Part shown: piece by piece, positions 35,162 through 45,700 of the stretch
How the letters are laid out: each line of letters opens with the position of its first letter
Numbering within the stretch: position 1 is the stretch's first letter
DNA from: Cerioporus squamosus
Lineage: Eukaryota > Basidiomycota > Agaricomycetes > Polyporales > Polyporaceae
NCBI GenBank assembly: GCA_022592435.1
Contig: JABYQS010000209.1
Location: 1 to 56,693 of the forward strand
Direction: 5' to 3'
Length of the DNA stretch: 56,693 nt
Notes under the pieces: generated by a model
Told to the model about the DNA's origin: nothing
Databases searched by the model: none
The model's input: only the letters and a program-made list of their open reading frames with translations
Translations under genes and position numbers: made by a program

Positions 35162-35399
35162 TCGCGATCGTCAGTTCATTCGGACATCGACCGCCCCGAT
35201 ACAATACTCACATGCCAGCGAGCACCAGATGGTGGCAGACGGATATATCAACATCTCTGATTAGAACCCAGGCATGATCCATCCTGGTTTCTAACGAGAG
35301 ATGCAGTGATACATCCGTAGACTCTAAGTAGAGGTCCCTCCTCGCTCATGTATCGACAGCTCGCATAGCCGCTATGTACTGCCACTACGGGAAGTAAAC

Positions 35400-35645
35400 C
35401 CGTTGAAAATCAGTGTTATTCACATTGAACCCCCGCAAACAATGTATAGAACATTGGGCACCGCCACAGTTAAAATCAATGTACGCTACTTATACGTGTT
35501 TGTAACATTGATTAGATTTTCAACTCAGATCATTGTATAGAACATTTCTCACCACATTGATAATAGCTGTTGCACCCGCTCATAAATCAGTGTGTAGAGC
35601 GTTGTCTTACCAGTTGTCAACACATTGATTATTGGCGTTTTGGAC
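35400..35645. repeat. Left block of AAAATCAATGT-type inverted motifs
   Basis: AT-rich against its surroundings. Variants of ATCAATGT or its complement ACATTGAT occur about seven times. The form CAATGTATAGAACATTG near 35440, itself a short inverted repeat, recurs in variant form near 35530 and 35590, the variants differing mostly by transitions. A matching block lies at 37180-37400. Confidence 0.6.
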
Positions 35646-36743
35646 ACTGTAAAGTCTCGGCCGGTGGGACGCGACCTCTCGCTCTCTCGTCCGTCTCTCG
35701 AATCTCTACAGATGGTCAGACCTGCCTTTAGGATTCACCTGTTTCGCGTCAAGGAATGAAGGTGCCCCCAGGGGCCAGCCCTCGTCTGAGGAGTCGTCTC
35801 TGCTTACCGTTTAGCACTGCAAGAGGCCCACACGTAGTCGCCGTCCTCTCCCTTGCCCTCTGCTTGTCTTGTGCGCTGCAAGAGCATGCAGGAGAGTGGT
35901 CGGGTGAAGTCAATACCCTTTGTTGCTCTCATGCTCTCCCTCAAGCTCACGAGCGTCGCGGTTTGCCCTCCTCCCACTGGCGACTGCTTTGTTGCGCTCT
36001 AATCGGGCTCCATATCAACCTAAATCCAGCAACTACTGCGTCAGAGACTCAGAGGTGGTGGCAGATAGCAATGAGGAGGCGGCATGCGACGACAACGGGG
36101 TTGCAGGCGGCAAGCAGTAGTACGCGTAAGTACGCGGTCACGTGACCATGGATTTGAGCTCCGCTCGAATGCTAGGCAGTCGCGCGCATATGCCATCGTG
36201 CTTCTCTTTCCTTCCCCCATTCTCTCTCGCAATCGGGTCTCTCACATCTGCTCCTTCCTCACCAGTTTCTGCTTTACTGTCAAAAACTGCTTGACTGGTT
36301 GACCACGGTGCATCAAGACTCAAATCCGATCGCAAATCCCAAGGATATCGAGCCTCGATGGCGTCCACACAAGAGGGCTGGAGTTTTCTTGCTTGCGACT
36401 AGGTCGTGAGAGTGCCGCAGGGCAACGGCGATACATGTAAGTGCTCAGATGGTCGTGTAGTGTGCGTAGGTGCCGGTTATATGCGCATATACGCAGGTCT
36501 GTCGTTGGAGAGGCACTCAGGTATGTCCCGATGGCCTTCGATCTCGAGATTCAGCTGATCAGTCCAACAGGTCGAGCTTTCTGCACAAGCTCAACATCGT
36601 TGGGTGAGCCAGGAAGCTCGCGATTGCTCACGACCAGCGTGACTCTTCTGGTGAGCTGCTGCACCACAGTCGTCGATACTTGTCCATGATGTACGGCTTC
36701 CGGCAGAAACTTTCAGTTGTCATCTCTGGATGCGGGATGACAT

Positions 36744-36910
36744 GGGTCTATCGGCAAGTCTTTCCAATCCTCCGTCACTGGCATACAGCCCTAACACAAT
36801 AACACGACATGACTCAGGATGTCCTCTACGGATGGTCGAACGCCGGGGCGACACGGGGTCCACTGGTATGTCTTTCATATTCTGCGTCACCCGCACACAG
36901 CCCTATGACC
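36744..36910 (+). repeat. Degenerate tandem pair, period about 112 bp
   Basis: The stretch from GGGTCTATCGGCAAGTCTTT (36744) to CATACAGCCCTA reappears from GGGTCCACTGGTATGTCTTT (about 36856) to CACACAGCCCTA. No open gene spans it. Confidence 0.5.
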
Positions 36911-37179
36911 TAGTTTACGAGTTCGCACTCCTGTGGAAGGGCAAACTTGTTGGTCAGGGATGTCGGGATCTGGGTCTCGCCGTTGAGGTATGTGTCAGTT
37001 TCTTTGTCTGGCTGCATTGCTGTAGGGAGGTGTGGCAGTTGTTGCACCGCATGTACATAGCCTGTTGCAAATATATGCGCTTTCTCTCCGTTACGTGGAT
37101 GTAGTGCGACCCAAAAGGGGTTGGGGAACAGGACGTATAGCCAGTGTTGCGTACACTGATATTTCCTGTCAGGAACAGC

Positions 37180-37400
37180 TGTAATCAATGTGTCTACCAC
37201 GCCTTTCCGAAGGTGCTTAACACTGAATGATGAGTTGCGTAAGTGTTCTCAACGTTGAAAATCAATGTATAATGGCATTATTCAACGTTCTCAACATTGA
37301 TTTTCCTTGCTCACTACGTTCAAAGTACGTGCGCTCAACGCTGCTTTACCGTGAGGAATGCGCTGTACCACCATCGTCTTGTACATTGATTTCCAATGTG
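37180..37400. repeat. Right block of AAAATCAATGT-type inverted motifs
   Basis: Contains AATCAATGTGTCTAC, GTTGAAAATCAATGTATAAT, AACATTGATTTTCC and TACATTGATTTCC. The first part of GTTGAAAATCA also opens the left block at 35402. The pair brackets about 1.5 kb and could be subterminal repeats of a decayed transposon. Confidence 0.55.
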
Positions 37401-37755
37401 TTCTCTTCCCACAGTGCTGCTTCCAGCTTATGTTCCCCGCCCTCTCGACCTGAGGGCGAGAAATGACAAATCCCGCCCCGCTGCCTGTTCAATGAGCGGG
37501 AAGCAGGGATCGTCCCGTTGCAGCATGCATGATTCACACTCCGCCGCATCCAGGATATTGATAGCGTAGGTTTACCTGGGTATGCGGCACCTACCGAGAA
37601 CCTCATCGTGACCAATCACGCTCTTCTGACCGCCCAGTGGGCCTAAGTACCCTGTCTCAGCCCTCCACGAGCACCAAATCAGCGCGCACAGAAGTAGTGA
37701 GAGTGGGACAGTGAGCCAGACATTCGCAATCCGCGACGTGAGAATGCAGTGCGAC

Positions 37756-38000
37756 GGCAGGGAGAACGGGACCACGAGCGGTACGGTCTCATGCCGCAGT
37801 GCGGGGCTGAGCGTGCGCAGAGCGCGCGACAATAGGGAGAGCGGGACGGTCGCATGCCACGGTGTGAGGCTGAGCACGCGCAGAGCGGGAGGTGCATTGC
37901 AACAGCAGGGAGAGCGGGACCACCAGTGGCATGGTTGCATGCCGCGGTGCAAGGCTGAGCATGCGCAGAGCGGGACGTGCATCGCAACAGTAGAGAGAGC
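37756..38000. repeat. Minisatellite, 3 to 4 units of about 75-85 bp
   Basis: Units start with GGGAGAGCGGGAC at about 37756 (variant), 37835 and 37908, with a last partial unit at about 37991. Each contains CATGCCGCGGTG and GCTGAGCATGCGCAGAGCGG variants. Confidence 0.8.
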
Positions 38001-38858
38001 GGCACAGCGATCGGGAGGTCCCAGAGGATAGACGTTCACAGAGCGGGAGTCGGAGGGCAACGCCGGGAGTGCGGCACACGATAGAACGTGGCATGGGGGG
38101 ATAGCTTGATACCAAACGCAAGCTGCAGCGGGAGGGGGGGGAGAGTGTCGGGACCGCAGGTCACAGCATGGCGCCGGGGAGAGAGTCGAGAACTCGCAAG
38201 TGCAGCACAGCGCGGGCCACAACATGCTAGGAGGCAGGCAGCATGACGAGCACAGGCCAACGATGTGCCTTTGAACAAGGAAGGTGCGTGTACTTCAGAG
38301 GCCGCGTGATGCGCGAGGTTCAAGCGTTCGTGCAGGCGAGTTGGCTGCAGGCCTGTCGCAGGGCTCGAGTGAAGCCAAAGGTACAAGGCGAGGCCGAGTG
38401 GGGATGTCACAGTGGTACATCTCACGGGCGAGTAGACCCTGCATACTGCTAGCAGGCGAGGAGGACCCAATGGGCGCACAGAGGGAGCAAGCGGGTATGA
38501 AAACTCTACCAAGGGTTGAGACAGTGCCTTCTCCGAGTACAGACGTACCTTCCAACTAATGCATGCCCGTTTGCTTTCTTCTGGCTGTCCACCTGCAACC
38601 TCACATGTTCTATTGGTCCGGCAGGGCGCGTCGTAGCCGGTGTGCACGGTTGTTGTCAGTTGAGACGCATTGTGATCGAAGCGCGTCGCAATCGGGCCGC
38701 GTCGACTTGGAGTACAGCATGGTGTCGAGGGCATGAAGGACGAAGGAGACCGTCCGCGGATGGGAAGTATGGCAAGGAAAGTTTCCGGTGGGATGTGCCA
38801 GGCAGGAAGGGAAGGGCAGGGTGATGAAGTCTGAACCTGTGAAGGCAAGTCGCAACGA

Positions 38859-39421
38859 CTAGCAGACGAGTGGACAACACGAGTCCTCAGTCAGTAGAGC
38901 AAAAGACTAATAGCATAGACACAAGTACCTAGCAGACGAGTGGACAACACGAGCTACAAAGTACTTGTAAGTAAAGCATAAGTAAGCATAGGTAGGTGAG
39001 TACTTACTCCTCAGTCAGTAGAGCAAAAGACTGAGGAGACAAAGCCCAAGAGTCCCTCCTTATATACTGTGTCTGGAGTAGCATGAGTAAGCGACAGAAA
39101 GGAGAGCATAATGCTGTCTGAGTCAGAACGAGTAGGGATGACTCAGACGATGACGAAGGATGACGAAGATACGACAAATACGAGGTCACAAGGGCATGTC
39201 TAGTACAGCCCAGAGATATCTAGAAAGAACTAGAAAGGTCCGGAGCGTTGCAGAACGCACTGGAATGGACTGGAAACAAAGAGAAGCCAGGTAACCACAT
39301 GGTTTCGTACAACGTACCCTAAAAGGAAAGGAAGAAGCATAGCCTAAGATCTAATCGTAAGAGGCTGTGCCCATAGCGCCTAATGCGCAACTAATGTCCA
39401 TAGTCCATAGTAAGTTCAACA
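38859..39421 (-). mobile_element. 3' LTR of the Ty1/copia element
   Basis: Read on the minus strand, the RNase H stop is followed by the purine-rich GAGTGGGAG and then TGTTGAACTTACTATGG, a normal polypurine tract and LTR start (39421). A TATATAAGG promoter lies at 39066-39058. The far end near 38859 or a little below is not sharply defined; no clean CA terminus or 5-bp target duplication could be confirmed because the other LTR lies outside the window. The R/U5 part contains a 25+25-bp duplication described separately. Confidence 0.65.
38954..39007 (-). other. 54-nt intron-like insert inside the LTR leader
   Basis: On the minus strand it begins GTAAGTACTC and ends TTTGTAG. It separates two 25-base segments (39032-39008 and 38953-38929) that are joined with nothing between them in a second copy at 38908-38859. 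The difference is exactly one GT-AG intron. Confidence 0.75.
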
Positions 39422-39432
39422 CTCCCACTCGT

Positions 39433-40794
39433 TCAAGACGCGGAGGTAACGAGACCCGAATTTGCCACGAAGTACTCCATGACGTGCAGTGAAGCATTCT
39501 TGGTCAACGGATCTGCCAGATTCTCCTCACTAGGAATAGCATAGATGTCCATGTTTGGAGTCTCGGCATATTCACGTACGAAGTGGTAGTGCATCTCGAC
39601 GTGCTTACAACGCCGGTCGACGGCTGGGTTCAACGCAAGGTGAATAGCACCATGGTTGTCGACGCACATCGGCGTAGCCGAGCCCATGTCATCCCCTAAC
39701 TCATTGCCAAACGTCCTAAGCCACATCATCTGACGAGCAGTGTCTGAAGCCGCCTTGTACTCTGCCTCAGTGGACGAGAGAGAGAGGGTCTGTTGACGTC
39801 GAGATGCCCAAGACACGGCACCTCCTGCCATCAGGAAGACGAAAGCGGTCTGCGAATGCCGATCGTGGCGATCTTCTGCCCAGTCTGAATCGGAATACGC
39901 GATCAGGCCGGCATTAGATGCACCGTCATATCGTAGGCAATAATGCGATGTACCCCGGAGATACCGTAAGACATAGAGAAGTCTATCAAGGTGATCGTCG
40001 GCAGGGTTCGCACTGTACTTGCCCAGACGGTTGATGGCATACGAGATATCTGGTCGCGTCCCAAGACAGGCATAGAGAAGACTGCCCATCAAGCTCTGGA
40101 AACGCTGACACAACTTCGCCGGTGCTTCTGTGGTAGCAGCTTCGATAACTGCACCAGCAGGGAGAGGAGTACGCGCAGGCTTGCAGCTGGCCATCTGATA
40201 GTTCTCGAGAATGGCCTCGATGTACTCTTCCTGGTCGATGTCAAGTGTCCGTGAGAGACGATCTCGATGTATACGAAGACCAAGGAATCGCTGAATAGGA
40301 CCCAAGTCCGTCATCTTATACTGCTTGCCAAGCGCCTTCTTGACCTTGTCGATATGCCCTCGACTGTCACCCATGAGAAGTAGGTCGTCGACATAGAGGA
40401 CAATGATCGTGACACGGTCTGGGTCTGAATCCCCCCCTTGTCGGCGATATACATAGACTCCGGCATCAGAGTATGTCCGAACAAATCCCTGTCCGATGAG
40501 CGATTCGTGAATCTTCTTGTTCCATTGGCGAGAGGCTTGCTTAAGACCGTAGATGGCCTTCTTAAGCAGACAAACGTAGTCCTCTTTGCCTTTCACGACC
40601 CAGCCCTCGGGTTGTTCCATGTAGACCTCCTCGTCCAAGTCCCCGTTGAGGAACACAGTCATAACGTCCATCACATCGATCTCCCAGTCTTCTAGGGCAG
40701 CGTGCGCCAAGAGACACCGGATAGACTCGAATCGAGCGACAGGAGAGAAGGTTTCGTGGTAGTCCTTCCCATAGACTTGCGTAAAGCCTCGCAC
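39433..40794 (-). pseudogene. Ty1/copia reverse transcriptase and RNase H, cut from its N-terminal part
   Basis: One open minus-strand frame. It enters the copia polyprotein at RGFTQVYGKDYHETFSPVAR and continues through MDVMTVFLNGDLDEEVYMEQ, LKKAIYGLKQASRQWN, YVDDLLLMG (intact YVDD active site) and LGLRIHRDR. The RNase H part has AYSDSDWAEDRHDRHSQTAF, SLSSTEAEYKAASD and HVEMHYHFVRE, with the acidic residues expected. It ends at TGA 39433 just before the 3' LTR. The beginning of the RT (KARLVAQG) lies 14.7 kb away at 55509, on the other side of the KDZ insertion. The catalytic motifs are intact, so the insertion is the main lesion. Confidence 0.93.
40786..40794. repeat. Probable target-site duplication of the KDZ element, left copy
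   Basis: GCCTCGCAC on the plus strand. The right copy is GCCTTGTGC at 55500-55508. The three differences are transitions, all explained by CpG decay from GCCTCGCGC, which restores the copia motif VARGFT in the minus-strand frame. Confidence 0.55.
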
Positions 40795-40819
40795 CTCATG
40801 CTGGCAGGTGGATGTATCG

Positions 40820-40873
40820 ATGACTGTAGTTACAGACCAACCAGGATACATCCCCTGCTGTAACTACAGTCAT
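40820..40873. repeat. Perfect 16-bp palindrome arms at the left KDZ terminus
   Basis: ATGACTGTAGTTACAG at 40820-40835 is the exact reverse complement of CTGTAACTACAGTCAT at 40858-40873, with a 22-base loop carrying GGATACATCCC. A degenerate version lies at the right end (55417-55467). Confidence 0.9.
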
Positions 40874-41446
40874 GTTGCTGCTATGTTTTCAGCATCCTCA
40901 AGCCTCAGCATCCCCCCAAAGCGGACCTGTCACCCGTCGTTCCCTCGCATCGAACTCCGCTGAGGCGTCCAAGGCATTATTGTCTATTGAAAAGAATGAA
41001 TACTACTTCCAACTCCGCTGCCATTTTCTATGACTCCGAATACGGGTTCCACCATGTCAGCGGTGCCCCACCCTAGTGGGCGATATCCCGCATCCTGTAG
41101 CACCGCAATGCGGTACTGGGATGCTTCCCGCTCTTGGGACCGCCTCCCTTCTGGCGCGCCTGCCGTATCCTGCTTCGGCAGCTTCGCGCATCCCGCCGCC
41201 TGCGGCTGCCCAATTGTGCCCGGATGCCGCCCAGCATTCTCCGCCGCCCGCCATACTACGCCCTCTATTGTATGCCCTGCGGTCGCACTGCACCCACGTT
41301 GTGCCGCCCGCGTTCGGACCACGCGTCCGTGGGGTACTGCCCGTATGCATATCTCACGGTGCAGTACAGAGCGGGGTCGCAGCAGGGTCCCGTCTGCTGG
41401 CGCGGGCTGTTGCAACCTGTGGCAGAAGCTGGCACTCCGGCTCGAC

Positions 41447-42462
41447 CTGTGGACAATGTATCCAACATGCATGGTTGGATACATCGTCTACAGAGTGTGC
41501 TCGATCCGGTAGCTCGTGAGGCCCTGTAGAGGATGTATCCAACCGGGGCCGCGTTGGGTACATCGCCTACAGTCGAGCCCGATCCGGTAGCCTGCGAGGG
41601 ACTGTAGACGATGTATCCAGAGCGCACCGTTGGGTACACCGTCTACAGTCAAGCCTGATCCGGTAGCCTGCAATGGACTGTAGACGATGTACCCAATGGT
41701 GCGCGCTGGATACATCGTTTACAGTCGCGCCCAATCTGTTAGTTCGCGAGGCTCTGTAGACGATGTATCCAAGCCGTGCGCCCTGGCGCCCTGGATACAT
41801 CACCTACAGTCGAGCCCGATCCGGTAGCCTGCGAGGGACTGTAGACGATGTATCCAGAGCGCACCGTTGGGTACATCGTCTACAGTCGCGCTCGATCCGG
41901 TAGCCTGCAATGGACTGTAGACAATGTACCCAACGGTGCGCGCTGGATACATCGTCTACAGTCGCGCCCGATCTGTTAGCTCGCGAGGCTCTGTGGACAA
42001 TGTATCCAAGCCGTGCGCCCTGGCGCCCTGGATACATCACCTACAGTCAAGCCCGATCTGGTATCCCGTGAGGCACTGTAGACGATGTATCCAGGGCGCA
42101 CCATTGGGTACATCGTCTACAGTCGCGCTCGATCTGGTAGCCCACGAGGGACCGTAAACGATGTATCCAGCGCGCACGGCTAGATACATCGTCTACAGTC
42201 GCGCCTGATCCGGAACCTCACCAGGTGCAAATCACCCTCCAGTCCGCAGCTTGCGCGCTGTATCCTATACGCCTTCCGTTGGAGACATCATCCTCAATAT
42301 TGCTCATTCCAGCCGCTGCTAGCCTGCTTCAATCTGTGAACGATGTATCCAACGCGCATGCCCGCTGGATACATCGTCCACAGAGCACACCTGATCCGGT
42401 ACCTGTGCCCGGACCCGCGGCCTGTAGATGATGTATCCAACGTGTGGATACATCACTACAGT
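41447..42462. repeat. Left subterminal array of twelve hairpin repeats
   Basis: Each unit is CTGTAGACGATGTATCC, about 10-22 bases, then its reverse complement GGATACATCGTCTACAG, with variants. Units start at about 41447, 41524, 41602, 41678, 41753, 41839, 41914, 41990, 42076, 42152, 42337 and 42422. Spacers of about 30 bases are also related (around CGATCCGGTAGCCTGCGAGG). Units 3-5 and 6-8 form a near-identical 237-bp tandem duplication (41579-41815 and 41816-42052), most differences being transitions. These are probably transposase binding sites. Confidence 0.9.
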
Positions 42463-42754
42463 ACCGCCCAATTCGGCATGGTCCAGACCTTGACATCTCG
42501 ACGGTGTGTCGCTCACCTTAGCTGGCATGTTGTAGTATACATTGGCATGTTGTAATGAAGATCGAGAGTTGCAAACTTCATCTTGATGTGCCCGAACAGT
42601 TCAAAATGAACGTAACCTGTACATAGATGGATAAACATCAGGGAGCTCGGATAGTGTACAGTGTGAATATGTGGCTGGGATACAGGCAGGAGCAGGTGAG
42701 GTTGGAAATGGAGGAAGCGAGACAGGGGGAGAGATCAGAGCCGTGCATGGAACC

Positions 42755-45700
42755 TTAATCCAAGTCCTCCATTGCTAACTCAACATCTCCGGCCTCCTGA
42801 ATCTCATCATCGTTCAGGATAGCTCCCAGGGACGTCGTGGAGGTGGTAGACGCGGTCACGGTGTGCAACGAAGGCAAATCCGAGTCGCTCTGGCTGTGGA
42901 GGTCATCGGGGATCTGGTCCTCGACGCTCTGACCCAGACAAATCCAAGCGGTGACGCAGCTCCAGGCGCTACAGCAATACTCGCCCATCTTCCGCCGGAT
43001 TGACACTTGACGATGAGCATAGGCAGTTTGACCTTCGAGGAAGTCAGCACGTTCGGCCTGCGCCGACGCGGCCTGCGTCTCCCACCACCCTGCGAGCCAA
43101 ACGTGGTACTGCTTCACGCGACGCATCTCCTCGTCTAAAATCTCGACTTCCTCCGTCCATTGCATTGCCCGCGCGCGAGCCTTACACCATTCGACACAGA
43201 GACCTGTAGCAAGGGTCAGGGGGCTATCCAGTAATGGTATGGCAATGTATGCACCTTCCTGCAGGTTGCCGCTGGCTTGTTCATCTACCAGGTTCCCCTC
43301 GGAATCCACCCCACTGGCCTTCCAGATCCAGGAGATCTCCCTGCGCCCCTCCGAACCGCTGCCATCACCGGCCGCGATGTGCCAGATGTCGCCGTCGTTG
43401 AGGGGCTGCAAGGAGCCTCTCCAGTCGATCTTGCTGAGCGCGGCGGAGAGTGTCGTCAGGGCGGTATAGGCCGCGCGGTAGCGAGATGTGTTCAGCTTGA
43501 TCTTACTATCGATACCGTGGATGACATCGTGCGAGCGGGTGATCTCTTTCTGCCCGCGGACTTGCTCATCTTTGTAGCGGTACAGGTACGCACGAACTTC
43601 AAGATGGCCCCGAAGGTCCGTCAGGGCATCGTAGGCTTGCGCCTCCCGCAGTCGCCACTCGTGTTCAAGGAGCAACTGAGGGATAGTGACCCAGGTGCAT
43701 GCAGTCGAGGGCAGGAAGAGTGGGTGGTCCTGGGGCAGGATCGAGTCGTCCGCGCGGGGCTGAGCAACGAGCGTCGCGACGCTCGGAATGAAGAGTTGCT
43801 GGACGCCGCGCCACCCATCGACCCGACGCTGCAGAGCGTTCTGGCGCTCGAGGATCTTCGCCCGCTGGAGGTCAGTAGGAGATGCGCTGAGGGCAGCGCT
43901 GTCAGCACGGAGCTTGTGTCTGAGTACTTCTGTCAGCGAGATGGTAGGTGCAATCTGTGTAAGGCCACTTACTGTTGATCTTCGATTCCGATTCCGATGA
44001 CGATCATCGTGCTGGAAGAGTAGTACTCATGCAAAGTGGGGGTCCGTCCCTCGCGGATGTCGAGGGCGTCTTGCTCTGCGAGTATCACGCGTATAGCCGC
44101 CTGCGAGATGTCTGCGAAAGTGCCGTCAGGAACTAAACATGCTGAACTTGGACTGTCAGGGGCAACTCACGAGAGCGCTTGTACTCATATGGGTTGGTGG
44201 CGCTGGTGGGTGCCGCATCCCACGCGACTGTCATCTCCTCCCATCCCGCAACTGTGAGCGGTGGCAGCGACGACGTGAGCTGCTTGAAAGCCTTGACGTG
44301 CTTCCCACGTTCGACTACAGCCACCTTGATGCGTGTCAGCATGGTCGCGGCTGTGGGATGTTCTAGTAAGGAACAGCTGGCGCGCGAGGAAAGATCAGAA
44401 CATATGCAATCTGGTAACCTTGGCCCAGTTCTGATCCCCGAAGACGTCGTCTAGCAGATCAGAACACGATCCTGGTCCCATCTCCTTCGTCGATGGTGCG
44501 TAACCATTCGCCATTGCCCATCGACGTTCGACACCTTCTCCATTGAGCCTGCCAGAGTGAGGTAAGAGGTACGGTGAGAATACGGAGCGACAGCGCTCGC
44601 GATGGGCATTCAAGTGAAACATGGGTATCGACCACATGATCACCCGGTTCGAGAAGGTGTCGTAGCCATATTTGGTCCAGCGCGTAACAACTCTGACACT
44701 GTAGCTGCATGCAATGTCGTAGGAGACAGAGACCTGTGTAGGAGCATTGTGCGACAGGCTGGAATTGAGGAGGTAGTCCGTATTCACCTGCCTGAGAGCC
44801 GGACACATTGGAATAGAACCAGCCATGCTGTAGAAAAGGCATACCTCTCTCCCTTCTGCAAGTTGCCAACTGAACACGGACGCTTCATCTCATGCCGGCT
44901 GCAATCGACAGTAGCTACTCCCGTGACAGCGAGCCCTGGTGTGCCCTTGATATTCGCCAGCTTGACAGCATCGTGCGTGTTGCAATCGCCGGCACCGCGT
45001 TCCTTCGTGTCGTCTTTGTCGAAGGTCTCGAGGTGCGTCTTGTATGCACTGCGCTCCACGAAGTATGCGCTGCCGGCGTTCAGACTGGGATCTAGAGTGT
45101 CCGAGGACACCTTCTTCCGCTTGAGGCGGAAGTTGGCATTGATGGCTAGATAGAGCTTGTACTTCCAACTGGCAGGACACGGTGATGAGCAATAGACGGC
45201 CTGCAGCTGTCGGACACGTACCTTGTTTCGGGCGGAGCGCTCTCCCAGTCACTTGGGAGGTTCTTGCCGGGATGGGGACACGCGGGACATTCCACGGCGC
45301 AGCTGCCGGGTGGGACATTCACAGCCCCACCGGGGACATTGCCTCGACCGGCGTGCTTGAGCAGCTTGAGGTGCCGCCACTGCCTGATCATCTGGAGGAA
45401 GGAAACGTAGTGATCCTTCCACATTCAGATCAGCCACGGCTGTTATGGGAAGGGAGCGTCAACTGAGACGAACCTTGAGGGGCTTGGTTCCGGTGTTATT
45501 GGACTTCCTGGCCAGGGTAGTATAGAACTCGAAAGCTGAGACCTTGGACTGGCCTGAGAGAAGATGGAACGTCTGCAGCAGGCGGAAGGTAGCTGCGGTC
45601 CTGGGATCCGTCGATGTAGCGGGAAACCAGCGATAGCGCAACAGCTGTGAGGTGGAGGCCGCAGCGCGCTCGCAGCGACAGAAATCGAGTCCGACCTCAT

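Larger units (their letters stand above)
35265..38858. other. 3.6-kb repeat-rich region without genes
   Basis: Contains two blocks of an ATCAATGT motif in both orientations, a degenerate 112-bp tandem pair and a minisatellite, all listed separately. A 270-codon minus-strand frame (38036-38848) has no conserved motif and partly overlaps the minisatellite, so I do not call it. Confidence 0.45.

Noticed and set aside
38036..38848. 270-codon minus-strand open frame
   Set aside because: No conserved motif, no splice context, and composition driven by GC-rich DNA; its distal end overlaps the minisatellite.
41447..42462. Regular repeat-spacer array resembling CRISPR
   Set aside because: The repeats are long palindromes with mutually related spacers, the genome is eukaryotic and no cas genes occur. 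They belong to the KDZ element.
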